This document shows positions 56,723 through 64,000 of a DNA stretch of 64,000 nt, piece by piece. The DNA lies in contig NZ_JAAMPF010000026.1 in assembly GCF_011074795.1 (NCBI RefSeq), forward strand, positions 186,001 through 250,000. Reading direction: 5' to 3'. The stretch's first letter is position 1. Each line of letters starts with the position of its first letter. The position numbers were made by a program, and so were the translations under genes. This DNA comes from Marinobacter salicampi. GTDB lineage: Bacteria > Pseudomonadota > Gammaproteobacteria > Pseudomonadales > Oleiphilaceae. The notes under the pieces were generated by a model. It had not been told where the DNA came from. It saw only the letters and a program-made list of their open reading frames with translations, and searched no databases.

Positions 56723-57817
56723 ATGACCATGTTTAACGAATCTCCCAAGCCGACGGTTATACGAAAGGCTGCCATCATCGGTTCAGGCATATCGGGCCTG
56801 ACCGCTGCCCTCCGTTTGAATGAGGCGGGTGTGGAAACCGTGCTGTTTGAGAAAAGCCGCGGGCCTGGTGGTCGGCTGGCGTCAAAGCGTCTTGCTGACC
56901 TGGCTCACGGCTCGGCCGACGCTTCTGCCGATGTCTCTGTCGATATAGGCGCCCAGTATTTTACTGTTCGTAATCCAAGCTTCCGCTCGTTTCTCAATCG
57001 CTATGCCCGAGACCCGGATTCCGGCTCGGAGACGTATGACCAATGGCATGGCCGATTAAGGTACCAGGCTAGCGATGGCGACTGGGACGCCTTTCATGCC
57101 GAGACCCGCTATGTTGGTGTGCCCAGGATGACCGCCATTTCCCGGGCGTTGGCCCAAACTCTTGATATCAGAACCGGGGTGCGAATCGAGCGCCTGATCC
57201 GCCCACTGACCGGCCAGTGGCATCTGAACGACAGTGAGGGCGCAGAGTATGGGCCGTTCGACGCTGTTATCCTGACCGTTCCGCCTGCCCAGGCAGAGGA
57301 AATTATTCTCAACAGCCATCTGGACCCGCTGGTTAATGCGTTCTCTGATGACATTGACCTGATGCAGGCTTGCTGGACTGTAGTTGCTCAGTATGAAAAT
57401 GGTCTCGGGCTCGATTATGAAGGGCTCCAGCCACAGAGTGACGTCCTTCAGTGGGCAGGCAATAACTCAAGCAAGCCCGGGCGCAATACCAGCGGTGAAT
57501 GGTGGGTTCTGCATGGCCGACCCGACTGGTCCGATGAGCATCAGGATTCACCGAAAGCCTACGTGGAAAAGGCTTTGCTTGATGCCTTCAGCCTGGCCAC
57601 AGACACAGGGTCACAGCCCATCCAGGTCCATAGTCATCGATGGCTTTATGCCAAATCCAGCGCTAAAGCCGGACCGGGGCATCTTTGGTTTGCTGAGCAC
57701 CAGGTTGCCTTGATCGGGGACTGGCTCAGTGGTGGTCGGGTCGAGGGCGCATTTGAAAGCGCTGACAGTCTGATCCGGGAGTGGAAAAAAACCGGCGACC
57801 TCCAGCCTCGCGGCTAA
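56723..57817 (+). CDS. NAD(P)/FAD-dependent oxidoreductase (renalase-like)
   Basis: The 364-residue flavoprotein has the dinucleotide motif AAIIGSGISGLTAALRLNEAG near residue 17, then LFEKSRGPGGRLASKRL and VDIGAQYFTVRNPSF. A C-terminal VALIGDWLSGGRVEGAFESA segment closes the FAD site. This pattern is typical of COG3380 renalase-like proteins. It is divergent from the lipid operon with a 73-base gap, so both may share control. Its 3' end overlaps the convergent HD gene by four bases. Confidence 0.86.
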   Translation: MTMFNESPKPTVIRKAAIIGSGISGLTAALRLNEAGVETVLFEKSRGPGGRLASKRLADLAHGSADASADVSVDIGAQYFTVRNPSFRSFLNRYARDPDSGSETYDQWHGRLRYQASDGDWDAFHAETRYVGVPRMTAISRALAQTLDIRTGVRIERLIRPLTGQWHLNDSEGAEYGPFDAVILTVPPAQAEEIILNSHLDPLVNAFSDDIDLMQACWTVVAQYENGLGLDYEGLQPQSDVLQWAGNNSSKPGRNTSGEWWVLHGRPDWSDEHQDSPKAYVEKALLDAFSLATDTGSQPIQVHSHRWLYAKSSAKAGPGHLWFAEHQVALIGDWLSGGRVEGAFESADSLIREWKKTGDLQPRG

Positions 57818-59298
57818 TGGCCGCGATCGGCGGGCAGATCATGCATGATGGCCGGACGATGGTAGAAGTGGGTGATGGTGCCGTCGCCAAACTTGGTAAA
57901 AAAAGCACTGACCTCGGTAATGCGTCGTAGGGTGCGGGTGCGGCGTACGGGGTCCCGTACAAGCACTTTGATACCGCTGAAATTATCCTGGATGTTGGAA
58001 AACCGTGCCCGCATGGAGCAGGTCACGACGTTCTCGGGCCTCAGTTCCATAGCGTCCGCCAGATAGGCGCTGTGGTCCTCAATACCTTCCGGTGACAGGT
58101 CTTCCCGGGTATCCAGGTGGTCAAGTTTGACCCTGTCGACAATGCATTTGGAGTAACTTTGGGGTTTCTTTCGGGCCAGCTTGCGGAAGGCCTCCCAGAA
58201 AAAACTGTCGGTCAGTTCCGCAAAATACTGCATATCGCTGAGGCAGGTATCGACCCAGTCGAAGGTTTCCGGGTCCTCCAGCACTTCATTGATGGCCTCT
58301 CTAAGCACCCAGTCGAACCCCAGTGCCGTCTTGTGGGCGTAAACCTTTCGGTACATCTGATGACGGCTATAGACAAAATCCTCCAGGGCTCCCAGACCTT
58401 TCTGGGTAATGGCCAACCCCAGCCAGGGTTGTTCCACATCCCAGCCAAACCGAAGGTTGCTGAGCAGGTGATCCAGGTTAAAGCCCCCGATTGTGACAGA
58501 TGAATGGAAACCGTCCCGTAGCATGTAGTCTGCCCGGTCAGCATCTATCTCGCCTGATACCACAGAGGACAGCAGGTCCATCACCAGGGCAGGGGTGGAA
58601 GCCTCGCTCAGAGCACCGGACTCGGCATCGGCACCGGCTATAAAGTCCCAGAAGGTGCGCGCGTGGCGGCAGAAGGCTTCACTGGGCGTAACCCGGGTGG
58701 TTTCCATGATGCCCAGTATGTCCTGTGTACACAGCCCGGCGGCCTGCAGGTCGATGGACTCGAGCACATCGTAGGCAACCCGCACCGAGTAATGCTCGTG
58801 CTCGAGCTCGGTGGGTCGCTCGGGGTAAAATCGGGAGTAGTCCACCCCTTGCCAGAGATCATCGAACCGGTCTGGTCGGGACATGAGTTCGTGGATGCGG
58901 CGTGCCTGGGTAAACTGGTGGGAAAAACTGGAATGGCCGCTGTCGTGCAAGAGGCAGCCCAGCCGTATGGTCTTGGCCAGATAATCGATGGCGTCTAGCT
59001 GACTGAGGCTCAGGTCCACCTGTTCACTGAGCTGACGTTCCCTCAGATAGGCATCAATCATGGCGCGGAACATGCGTCCGCCCACGTGCATCACCCCGAT
59101 GCTGTGAAGAAAGCGGGAGTGAGTGGCACCAGGGAAGACCAGGCTGAGTATGTCATTCTGGCAAATATTACGAAGGCGCTGAAACAGGGGGTGATCGATT
59201 ACCTGGATTTCATGGCGATACAGGGGGATGCCCCCATGGACCGGGTCCATGATCAGTTTGTCATAGGCTCCCAGCAGGTCGTTGACAGCGCTTCGCAC
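57814..59298 (-). CDS. HD-domain phosphohydrolase (SAMHD1/dGTPase-like)
   Basis: The 494-residue protein has an N-terminal IMDPVHGGIPLYRHEIQVIDHPLFQRLRNI. Metal ligands are in HSRFLHSIGVMHVGG and LGCLLHDSGHSSFSH (HD pair near residue 117). SGEIDADRADYMLRDGFHSSVTIG carries the last Asp. Relatives include SAMHD1-type dNTP hydrolases, but the substrate here is unknown. It stands alone on the minus strand. Confidence 0.87.
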   Translation of the reverse strand: MRSAVNDLLGAYDKLIMDPVHGGIPLYRHEIQVIDHPLFQRLRNICQNDILSLVFPGATHSRFLHSIGVMHVGGRMFRAMIDAYLRERQLSEQVDLSLSQLDAIDYLAKTIRLGCLLHDSGHSSFSHQFTQARRIHELMSRPDRFDDLWQGVDYSRFYPERPTELEHEHYSVRVAYDVLESIDLQAAGLCTQDILGIMETTRVTPSEAFCRHARTFWDFIAGADAESGALSEASTPALVMDLLSSVVSGEIDADRADYMLRDGFHSSVTIGGFNLDHLLSNLRFGWDVEQPWLGLAITQKGLGALEDFVYSRHQMYRKVYAHKTALGFDWVLREAINEVLEDPETFDWVDTCLSDMQYFAELTDSFFWEAFRKLARKKPQSYSKCIVDRVKLDHLDTREDLSPEGIEDHSAYLADAMELRPENVVTCSMRARFSNIQDNFSGIKVLVRDPVRRTRTLRRITEVSAFFTKFGDGTITHFYHRPAIMHDLPADRGH

Positions 59299-59435
59299 AG
59301 TTGAATCTCTCCAGCAATCAAAGGGTAAAGTTGAATCTTATCTTGTTATATCACAGCGTCGTGCCAGAATAGCCCTATACCAACCGCGAAATACGTGTTT
59401 TTGTTGTTTACGGCTAGTGGTTTAGGGTGACATCC

Positions 59436-60620
59436 ATGACATCGCGCACTGAGCGCATTTTGATAATTGACCCTGACGAGAAAGCCCGGGCCGAGCTGGA
59501 CAGGCACCTTGAAACCAAGGGCTTCTATGTCAGCGGCTATGGCGATTTCCAGGCGGCCCGTCAGCTCTTTGAAGAGAGCCCACCGGATGCCATTTTCGTG
59601 GACATGGTGCCTGCTGGCATCGCTGTCCTCAAGGAACGGCTGGAAAATCAGGACCTCTCCGTACCTCTGATTGCCTATTCTGGTGCGCAGACAGCCGCTG
59701 AGGTTGTAGCAGCCTTGCGGGCGGGGGCCTCTGATTTCGTACTCAAACCCTGTTCTGACAAGATCGCCCTGGATGATGTGCTCAGCAAACTGTTTGACCG
59801 TGTCCGGGTCACCAGGCTCAACCAGCTATACCGGCAGGAGCTTGAAGAGGCTAACCGTGACCTGCGGGCCGGCATCGCCGAACTGCGGGCAGACCAGCGG
59901 GCAGGGCGTAAGGTCCAGCTGCGGATGTTGCCCGACCATGAGCAGATGCTGGGCAGCTTCGCGGTCGACCACCTGATCAAGCCGTCCCTGTACCTGAGCG
60001 GCGACTTTCTTGACTATTTCCGCATTGATTCCGATAAGACCCTCGTCTACATCGCCGACGTGTCGGGCCACGGCGCCAGCTCGGCCTTTGTCACGGTTCT
60101 GCTGAAGAATCTGACCAATCGCCTGCAGCGTAATATGAGACGAGGTTCCAGCGACGATATTCTCTATCCTGACCGGTTTCTGGAGCGGATTAACTCGGAA
60201 CTGCTGGATACAGGGCTGGGTAAGCATGTTACGGTATTCGTAGGGATCATCTCTGAGCGGGACCGAACCCTTCGTTACGCGGTCGGGGCGCATTTTCCTA
60301 TGCCGATTCTTTCCTTTGACGGTGGTGAAACAGCGTTTCTGGAGGGTAACGGACTACCGGTGGGATTATTCGAAGAGCCCCATTGGGAGGTATATGAAAA
60401 ACCGCTTTCCGGGCCATTCCGTCTGATTCTTTTCTCAGACGGCATTCTTGAGGTTATAAAAGCTCAGGGGCTTGACGAAAAGGAGCGTCGACTACTTGAA
60501 CTCGTGTCGGGAGGTAGTCACACTATCGCCTCTCTGAACGATGCTCTGAACCTCGAACAGATTGTAGAGTTGCCGGATGATATTGCACTCGTGTCGGTAA
60601 CGGATGTCGTTTCGAAATGA
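59436..60620 (+). CDS. Response regulator with PP2C/SpoIIE-type phosphatase output
   Basis: The 394-residue protein has a receiver domain (residues 5-120; phospho-acceptor Asp56 in AIFVDMVPAG, Lys104 in FVLKPCS). A coiled linker follows, then a PP2C domain with LSGDFLDYFRI and YIADVSGHGASSAFV metal motifs. It would dephosphorylate an anti-anti-sigma factor, probably the STAS protein encoded next. AGGGTGA lies six bases before the ATG at 59436, better than the GTG three codons earlier. Related Pseudomonas pairs are HsbR-HsbA and RssB-RssC. Confidence 0.88.
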   Translation: MTSRTERILIIDPDEKARAELDRHLETKGFYVSGYGDFQAARQLFEESPPDAIFVDMVPAGIAVLKERLENQDLSVPLIAYSGAQTAAEVVAALRAGASDFVLKPCSDKIALDDVLSKLFDRVRVTRLNQLYRQELEEANRDLRAGIAELRADQRAGRKVQLRMLPDHEQMLGSFAVDHLIKPSLYLSGDFLDYFRIDSDKTLVYIADVSGHGASSAFVTVLLKNLTNRLQRNMRRGSSDDILYPDRFLERINSELLDTGLGKHVTVFVGIISERDRTLRYAVGAHFPMPILSFDGGETAFLEGNGLPVGLFEEPHWEVYEKPLSGPFRLILFSDGILEVIKAQGLDEKERRLLELVSGGSHTIASLNDALNLEQIVELPDDIALVSVTDVVSK

Positions 60621-61123
60621 TGGCAGAAAACATGGCTGGCTATAAAATCCTGCAAGCTGAAAAACAGGGCATTTACCTCCTCAAGTTTATTGGGGAAATC
60701 CGGCTGAACCTGTGTTCAACGCTGGACCACCTGGTTGAGACCATTACCCAGGATCCTGCCTTCAAGACCGTCGTTGTGGATGTCACTGAAACTGAAATCA
60801 TAGACAGCACGACCCTGGGACTGCTCGCCAAGATTGCTATGGCGGCAGAAAAGCGTAGCCATTTCCTGCCGACCCTGATATCCACCAACCCCGACGTGAC
60901 CCGAATCATTACCTCCATGGGCTTTGACAAGATTTTTATAATCGTCAAGGAGCCCGCTTCCCGAATTGAAGAGCTTGAAGAAATTCCCGTGCTCAGGGCC
61001 AGTGAACAGCAGGTGCGCGACAAGGTACTTGATGCTCATCGCGTGCTGATGAGTCTGAACAGCCGTAATCGGGAAGAATTCAAGAATCTGGTACGTGCGC
61101 TTGAATGCGAGGAGCCGGGCTGA
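60617..61123 (+). CDS. STAS-domain anti-sigma factor antagonist
   Basis: The 168-residue protein has an N-terminal STAS domain with the phosphorylatable serine region EIIDSTTLGLLAKIA (Ser64). A C-terminal helical extension follows (LEEIPVLRASEQQVRDKVLDAHR) that goes beyond the usual STAS length. It overlaps the PP2C gene by four bases, so the pair is translationally coupled. Its kinase/anti-sigma partner is not in the window. Confidence 0.85.
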   Translation: MMAENMAGYKILQAEKQGIYLLKFIGEIRLNLCSTLDHLVETITQDPAFKTVVVDVTETEIIDSTTLGLLAKIAMAAEKRSHFLPTLISTNPDVTRIITSMGFDKIFIIVKEPASRIEELEEIPVLRASEQQVRDKVLDAHRVLMSLNSRNREEFKNLVRALECEEPG

Positions 61124-61200
61124 ACCGGAACCCTTTGCAGTACTGAAACTCCATGAGATGTACTTTCAGATAGCTTAATAGACGCTTGAGCGGGGATTCT

Positions 61201-62280
61201 ATGTCTCAGAATAACAAGCCTGACCAACAGGGCGAGAAAAAAGCCAACGAACAGGACAGGCATCATGTCGCGGTGCTCGGTGGTGGCAGTTTTGGCACAG
61301 CCATGGTCAAGGTGCTGGCGGAAAATGGCCATACCACCCACTTCTGGATGCGAGACGCCAGGCAGGTGGATGAAGTCGCAGAGCAGCACTGCAACAGTCG
61401 TTACATGCCGGGCATCAAGTTGTCGGGTAATATCCGCCCCACCAGTGACCTTGCAGAAGCCATAGCGCAGGCGGAGATTGTCTTTGTTGCCATCCCCAGC
61501 AAGGCTTTTCGTACGGTTATCGTTGAAAACGCTGCCAGTTTCCGGGATGAGCAGATCGTAGTCAGTCTCACCAAAGGCATTGAGAAAGAAGGCTTCAAGC
61601 TGATGAGCGAGATCCTGCAGTCTGAATTGCCCCGGGCTCGCATTGGTGTGCTGAGCGGCCCCAACCTGGCAAGCGAGATAGTCAACCGTGACCTCACCGC
61701 CACCGTCATCGCCGCCAAGGATCCGGACGTTCGGCGCAAAGTCCAGCAAATGCTGGGTTGTGAGTACTTCAGGGTTTATGCCAACGTCGATATGTACGGG
61801 GTTGAATTATCGGGCGCGCTCAAGAATATCTACGCCATCGTTGCCGGCCTGGCCGCAGCCCTCGAGCTGGGGGAGAATGCCAAAGCCATGCTGATTACCC
61901 GCAGCTTGGCAGAAATGAGCCGGTTCGCAGTGAGCCTGGGCGCCAACCCGATGACCTTTATGGGCCTGGCTGGCGTGGGCGACCTGGTCGTGACCTGTAC
62001 TTCACCGAAGAGCCGTAATTTCCGCATTGGCTATGCTATAGGCCAGGGCAAAAAGCTTGACGAGGCAGTAGCGGAAATAGGGCAGGTGGCTGAAGGCATC
62101 TACACCCTGCTGCTGGTCAAGGAAAAAGCCGAGGAAATCGGCATCTATATGCCGCTTGTCAAAGGCTTGTATGAAATACTGTATGGCAACGCGTCCATCA
62201 AGGCCGTGATCAACAGCCTGATGATGGCAGTGCAGAATTCGGATGTGGAGTTCATCCTGCCGAGGACGCTCACCCACTAG
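61201..62280 (+). CDS. gpsA: NAD(P)-dependent glycerol-3-phosphate dehydrogenase
   Basis: The 359-residue enzyme reduces dihydroxyacetone phosphate to glycerol 3-phosphate for phospholipid synthesis. The cofactor motif is VAVLGGGSFGTAMVKVLAENG near residue 24, SLTKGIEKEGF and SGPNLASEI follow, and the catalytic Lys is in ELSGALKNIYAIVAG. There is a polar N-terminal extension of about 20 residues. A GGGGA site precedes the ATG at 61201; a TTG five codons up is less likely. Confidence 0.94.
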   Translation: MSQNNKPDQQGEKKANEQDRHHVAVLGGGSFGTAMVKVLAENGHTTHFWMRDARQVDEVAEQHCNSRYMPGIKLSGNIRPTSDLAEAIAQAEIVFVAIPSKAFRTVIVENAASFRDEQIVVSLTKGIEKEGFKLMSEILQSELPRARIGVLSGPNLASEIVNRDLTATVIAAKDPDVRRKVQQMLGCEYFRVYANVDMYGVELSGALKNIYAIVAGLAAALELGENAKAMLITRSLAEMSRFAVSLGANPMTFMGLAGVGDLVVTCTSPKSRNFRIGYAIGQGKKLDEAVAEIGQVAEGIYTLLLVKEKAEEIGIYMPLVKGLYEILYGNASIKAVINSLMMAVQNSDVEFILPRTLTH

Positions 62281-62296
62281 CTTATCGGAGCAGCTC

Positions 62297-62755
62297 ATGT
62301 ATCTGCTTGTGATGCGACATGGCGAAGCCGGCTGGCACACGCGTGATCAGGAGCGGGAACTGACAGAAGCGGGTCGCCTTGGCACAGGCTCAGTAGCGCG
62401 CATGATTGCGGCGTCGCCCTGGCGCCCGGAGGTGATCTGGGCAAGTCCGCTGGTACGGGCACGGCAGACTGCCGCAATTATTTCCGAAACCTGCAACCGG
62501 CCAGTGCTCGAGAAACCCTTTATTACGCCTGATGATGACCCCGGCCAATGCCTCGAAGCACTGCTTGACTGTAATATTGAACGCCTGATGCTGGTTTCCC
62601 ATATGCCTTTTGTCGGCGCACTCTCGACGCTGCTGGTGGATGGTCATCGGCGAGGTATTCCGTTCATGACCAGCCAGGCGGTCCTGTTGGATATGCCCAT
62701 TGTGGGGCCGGGATGTGCTGACCTGAAAGACCAGTTTCTGCCTGACAGCGAATAA
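62297..62755 (+). CDS. sixA: Phosphohistidine phosphatase SixA
   Basis: The 152-residue protein of the histidine phosphatase superfamily starts MYLLVMRHGEAG, whose RHG holds the phospho-acceptor His. WASPLVRARQTAAII and LVSHMPFVGALSTLL carry the remaining catalytic residues. GGAG lies six bases upstream of 62297, which excludes 18 codons of upstream frame inside gpsA. SixA dephosphorylates phosphohistidine on proteins such as NPr or ArcB in E. coli. Confidence 0.92.
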   Translation: MYLLVMRHGEAGWHTRDQERELTEAGRLGTGSVARMIAASPWRPEVIWASPLVRARQTAAIISETCNRPVLEKPFITPDDDPGQCLEALLDCNIERLMLVSHMPFVGALSTLLVDGHRRGIPFMTSQAVLLDMPIVGPGCADLKDQFLPDSE

Positions 62756-62792
62756 AACGGCCAGTCAACGTATAAACGTGAAGGAGTCACCT

Positions 62793-63362
62793 ATGAGTCC
62801 TGACCCCAAGGGCATTGAAGCCCAGATCGAAGCCGCGAAGCCGGAGCCGAATGCCAGACCGCCGTTGGAAAAATGGGATCCGGAATTCTCCGGGGATATC
62901 GACATCCGCATAGCCCGTGATGGCGACTGGTACTACCAGGGCGAAAAGATGGCGCGGGAGGCGTTAGTCCGGCTTTTCTCCACTATTCTCAGGCGTGAGG
63001 ATGACGGCGAATACTATCTGGTCACGCCCGTCGAAAAGTGGCGCATCAAGGTTGAGGATACGCCACTGATGGCCCACAACGTGACCGTCATGGGAGAAGG
63101 TCAGCAGCAGAAGGTGGAAGTCACCACCAACACGGGTGAAAGCATCACGCTTGGGCGGGAGCACTCCCTGCATATGGATACCTACCCGGGCTCTGATGAG
63201 CCACGACCTCTTGTTGATATGTATCACGGTTTACAGGCCCGGCTAGGTACCGCTGCCTTCTACGAGCTGGTGCGCTATGTTACTGATAACCCTGACGGAA
63301 CACACCAGAGCGTGGGGGTTTGGAGCGATGGGGTCTTCTTTGAATTGGGAAAGGGGGCTTGA
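62793..63362 (+). CDS. DUF1285 family protein
   Basis: The 189-residue protein matches DUF1285. It has PPLEKWDPEFSGDIDIRIARDGDWYYQG, ALVRLFSTILRREDDGEYYLVTPVEKWRI and VGVWSDGVFFELG at the end. Function is unknown. AAGGAG stands seven bases before the ATG at 62793, so the GTG at 62778 is rejected. It follows sixA after 37 bases. Confidence 0.87.
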   Translation: MSPDPKGIEAQIEAAKPEPNARPPLEKWDPEFSGDIDIRIARDGDWYYQGEKMAREALVRLFSTILRREDDGEYYLVTPVEKWRIKVEDTPLMAHNVTVMGEGQQQKVEVTTNTGESITLGREHSLHMDTYPGSDEPRPLVDMYHGLQARLGTAAFYELVRYVTDNPDGTHQSVGVWSDGVFFELGKGA

Positions 63363-63560
63363 ATTCCCGGGGGGCGCCCTTATCGTTACGGTAGAAAACG
63401 CAGTCTGACCCTTGTTAGACTGCACTTTCGTGTTACCGAAGTTAGCTCTTTTAACGAGGCCTGGTGGTCGCGAGTCCCTCTGTGCAGTCTGGCTGTTCAA
63501 GACTACTTACGATTGCCCTAACCTTACATACTCAGTCATTGCGACACGCAAGGAGATCAC

Positions 63561-64000
63561 ATGGCCCAACCTCGTGTTGTCACCATCCATTACACGCTCA
63601 CTAACGACCAGGGAGAGCAGCTAGACTCCTCCCGCGAGGAAGGCCGTGAGCCGCTGACATACCTGGAAGGTGCTCAAAATATTATTGGTGGACTCGAAAA
63701 CGCGCTCACCGAAAAAGCCCCCGGCGACCAGCTGAAAGTGTCCATCGAGCCCGCTGAAGGTTATGGCGAAGTCAACGAAGAGCTGGTCCAGCCGGTTCCC
63801 CGTTCCGCGTTCGAGGGGGTCGAATCCATCGAACCCGGGATGCAGTTCCAGGCTCAGACCCCGGGCGGCCCGCAGGTGGTTCGTGTGGTAGAAGTCAACG
63901 ATGAGACCGTCACCATCGACGCCAATCATCCATTGGCAGGCGAAACCCTGCATTTCGACGTGGAAGTGGTCGACACCCGCGAAGCGAGTGAGGAAGAATC
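63561..64000 (+). CDS. FKBP-type peptidyl-prolyl isomerase, SlyD-like (partial)
   Basis: The first 146 codons are in the window. The FKBP core is VTIHYTLTNDQGEQLDSS, the inserted flap region is between about residues 70 and 120, and ANHPLAGETLHFDVEVVD is the return strand. This is the SlyD-like two-domain arrangement. Such proteins combine prolyl isomerase and chaperone activity. AAGGAG lies a few bases upstream of the ATG. The C-terminus lies outside the window, so a His-rich metal tail cannot be checked. Confidence 0.9.
   Translation, partial: MAQPRVVTIHYTLTNDQGEQLDSSREEGREPLTYLEGAQNIIGGLENALTEKAPGDQLKVSIEPAEGYGEVNEELVQPVPRSAFEGVESIEPGMQFQAQTPGGPQVVRVVEVNDETVTIDANHPLAGETLHFDVEVVDTREASEEE

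Noticed and set aside
63400..63423. 7-bp hairpin between the DUF1285 gene and the FKBP gene
   Set aside because: Loop of ten bases and no T-run; weak as a terminator.

Overview
The window reads as chromosomal DNA of a marine gammaproteobacterium close to Marinobacter and, more distantly, Pseudomonas. The reasons are moderately high GC, gene-order blocks shared with pseudomonads (ftsK-lolA-rarA-serS-cobA; fabI-yejFEBA-mltD-gloB-methyltransferase-rnhA-dnaQ-fimL; DUF934-cysI and metH; tusEBCD-yccA-tRNA-Ser), a phasin, and a PEP-CTERM protein with an exosortase-associated acyltransferase. Genus assignment is inference. Nearly all of the window is ordinary housekeeping sequence. There is no rRNA, IS element, prophage or CRISPR array that I can see.

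Layout. 1-4.4 kb: end of ftsK, lolA, rarA, serS and the siroheme methyltransferase gene. 4.5-8.1 kb: DAHP synthase, then a DUF1631 gene and a PilZ gene. 8.1-17.5 kb (minus strand): fabI, a complete peptide/microcin-C-type ABC importer (yejABEF), lytic transglycosylase mltD and gloB. 17.6-22.3 kb (plus): methyltransferase, rnhA, dnaQ, fimL and a membrane protein. 22.4-32.5 kb: SCP2 protein, sohB, acuI, the sulfite/nitrite reductase pair, a 34-residue membrane peptide, DUF2970, metH and nfuA. 32.8-37.1 kb: DUF445, the tusEBCD sulfur relay, yccA and tRNA-Ser(UGA).

37.1-41.8 kb is the most accessory-looking part. It holds an AT-richer intergenic region with a hexanucleotide tract, a sigma-54 promoter with an upstream inverted repeat, a THxN-type PEP-CTERM protein, a LuxI-like exosortase-associated acyltransferase and a VAO-family flavoprotein. 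41.8-49.6 kb carries an SDR, hemH, a SulP/phosphatase-like/split YeeE-YedE operon, phasin, a TetR regulator and xthA. 49.7-56.6 kb is a tightly coupled eight-gene lipid-modification operon (desaturase, NTF2-like, SDR, flavoprotein, DUF1365, Cfa-type methyltransferase, DUF2878, secreted protein). 56.7-64 kb carries a renalase-like flavoprotein, an HD phosphohydrolase, a REC-PP2C/STAS pair, gpsA, sixA, a DUF1285 gene and the start of an FKBP gene.

Functional links: sulfur chemistry recurs. CobA makes the siroheme precursor that CysI needs. TusBCDE carry DsrEFH/DsrC-like cysteines, and the YeeE/YedE-SulP operon probably moves sulfur species. A second theme is envelope and lipid biology: LolA, FabI, MltD, Yej, Cfa/desaturase, GpsA. 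Starts were adjusted from the longest reading frame where a ribosome-binding site or family N-terminus argued for it.
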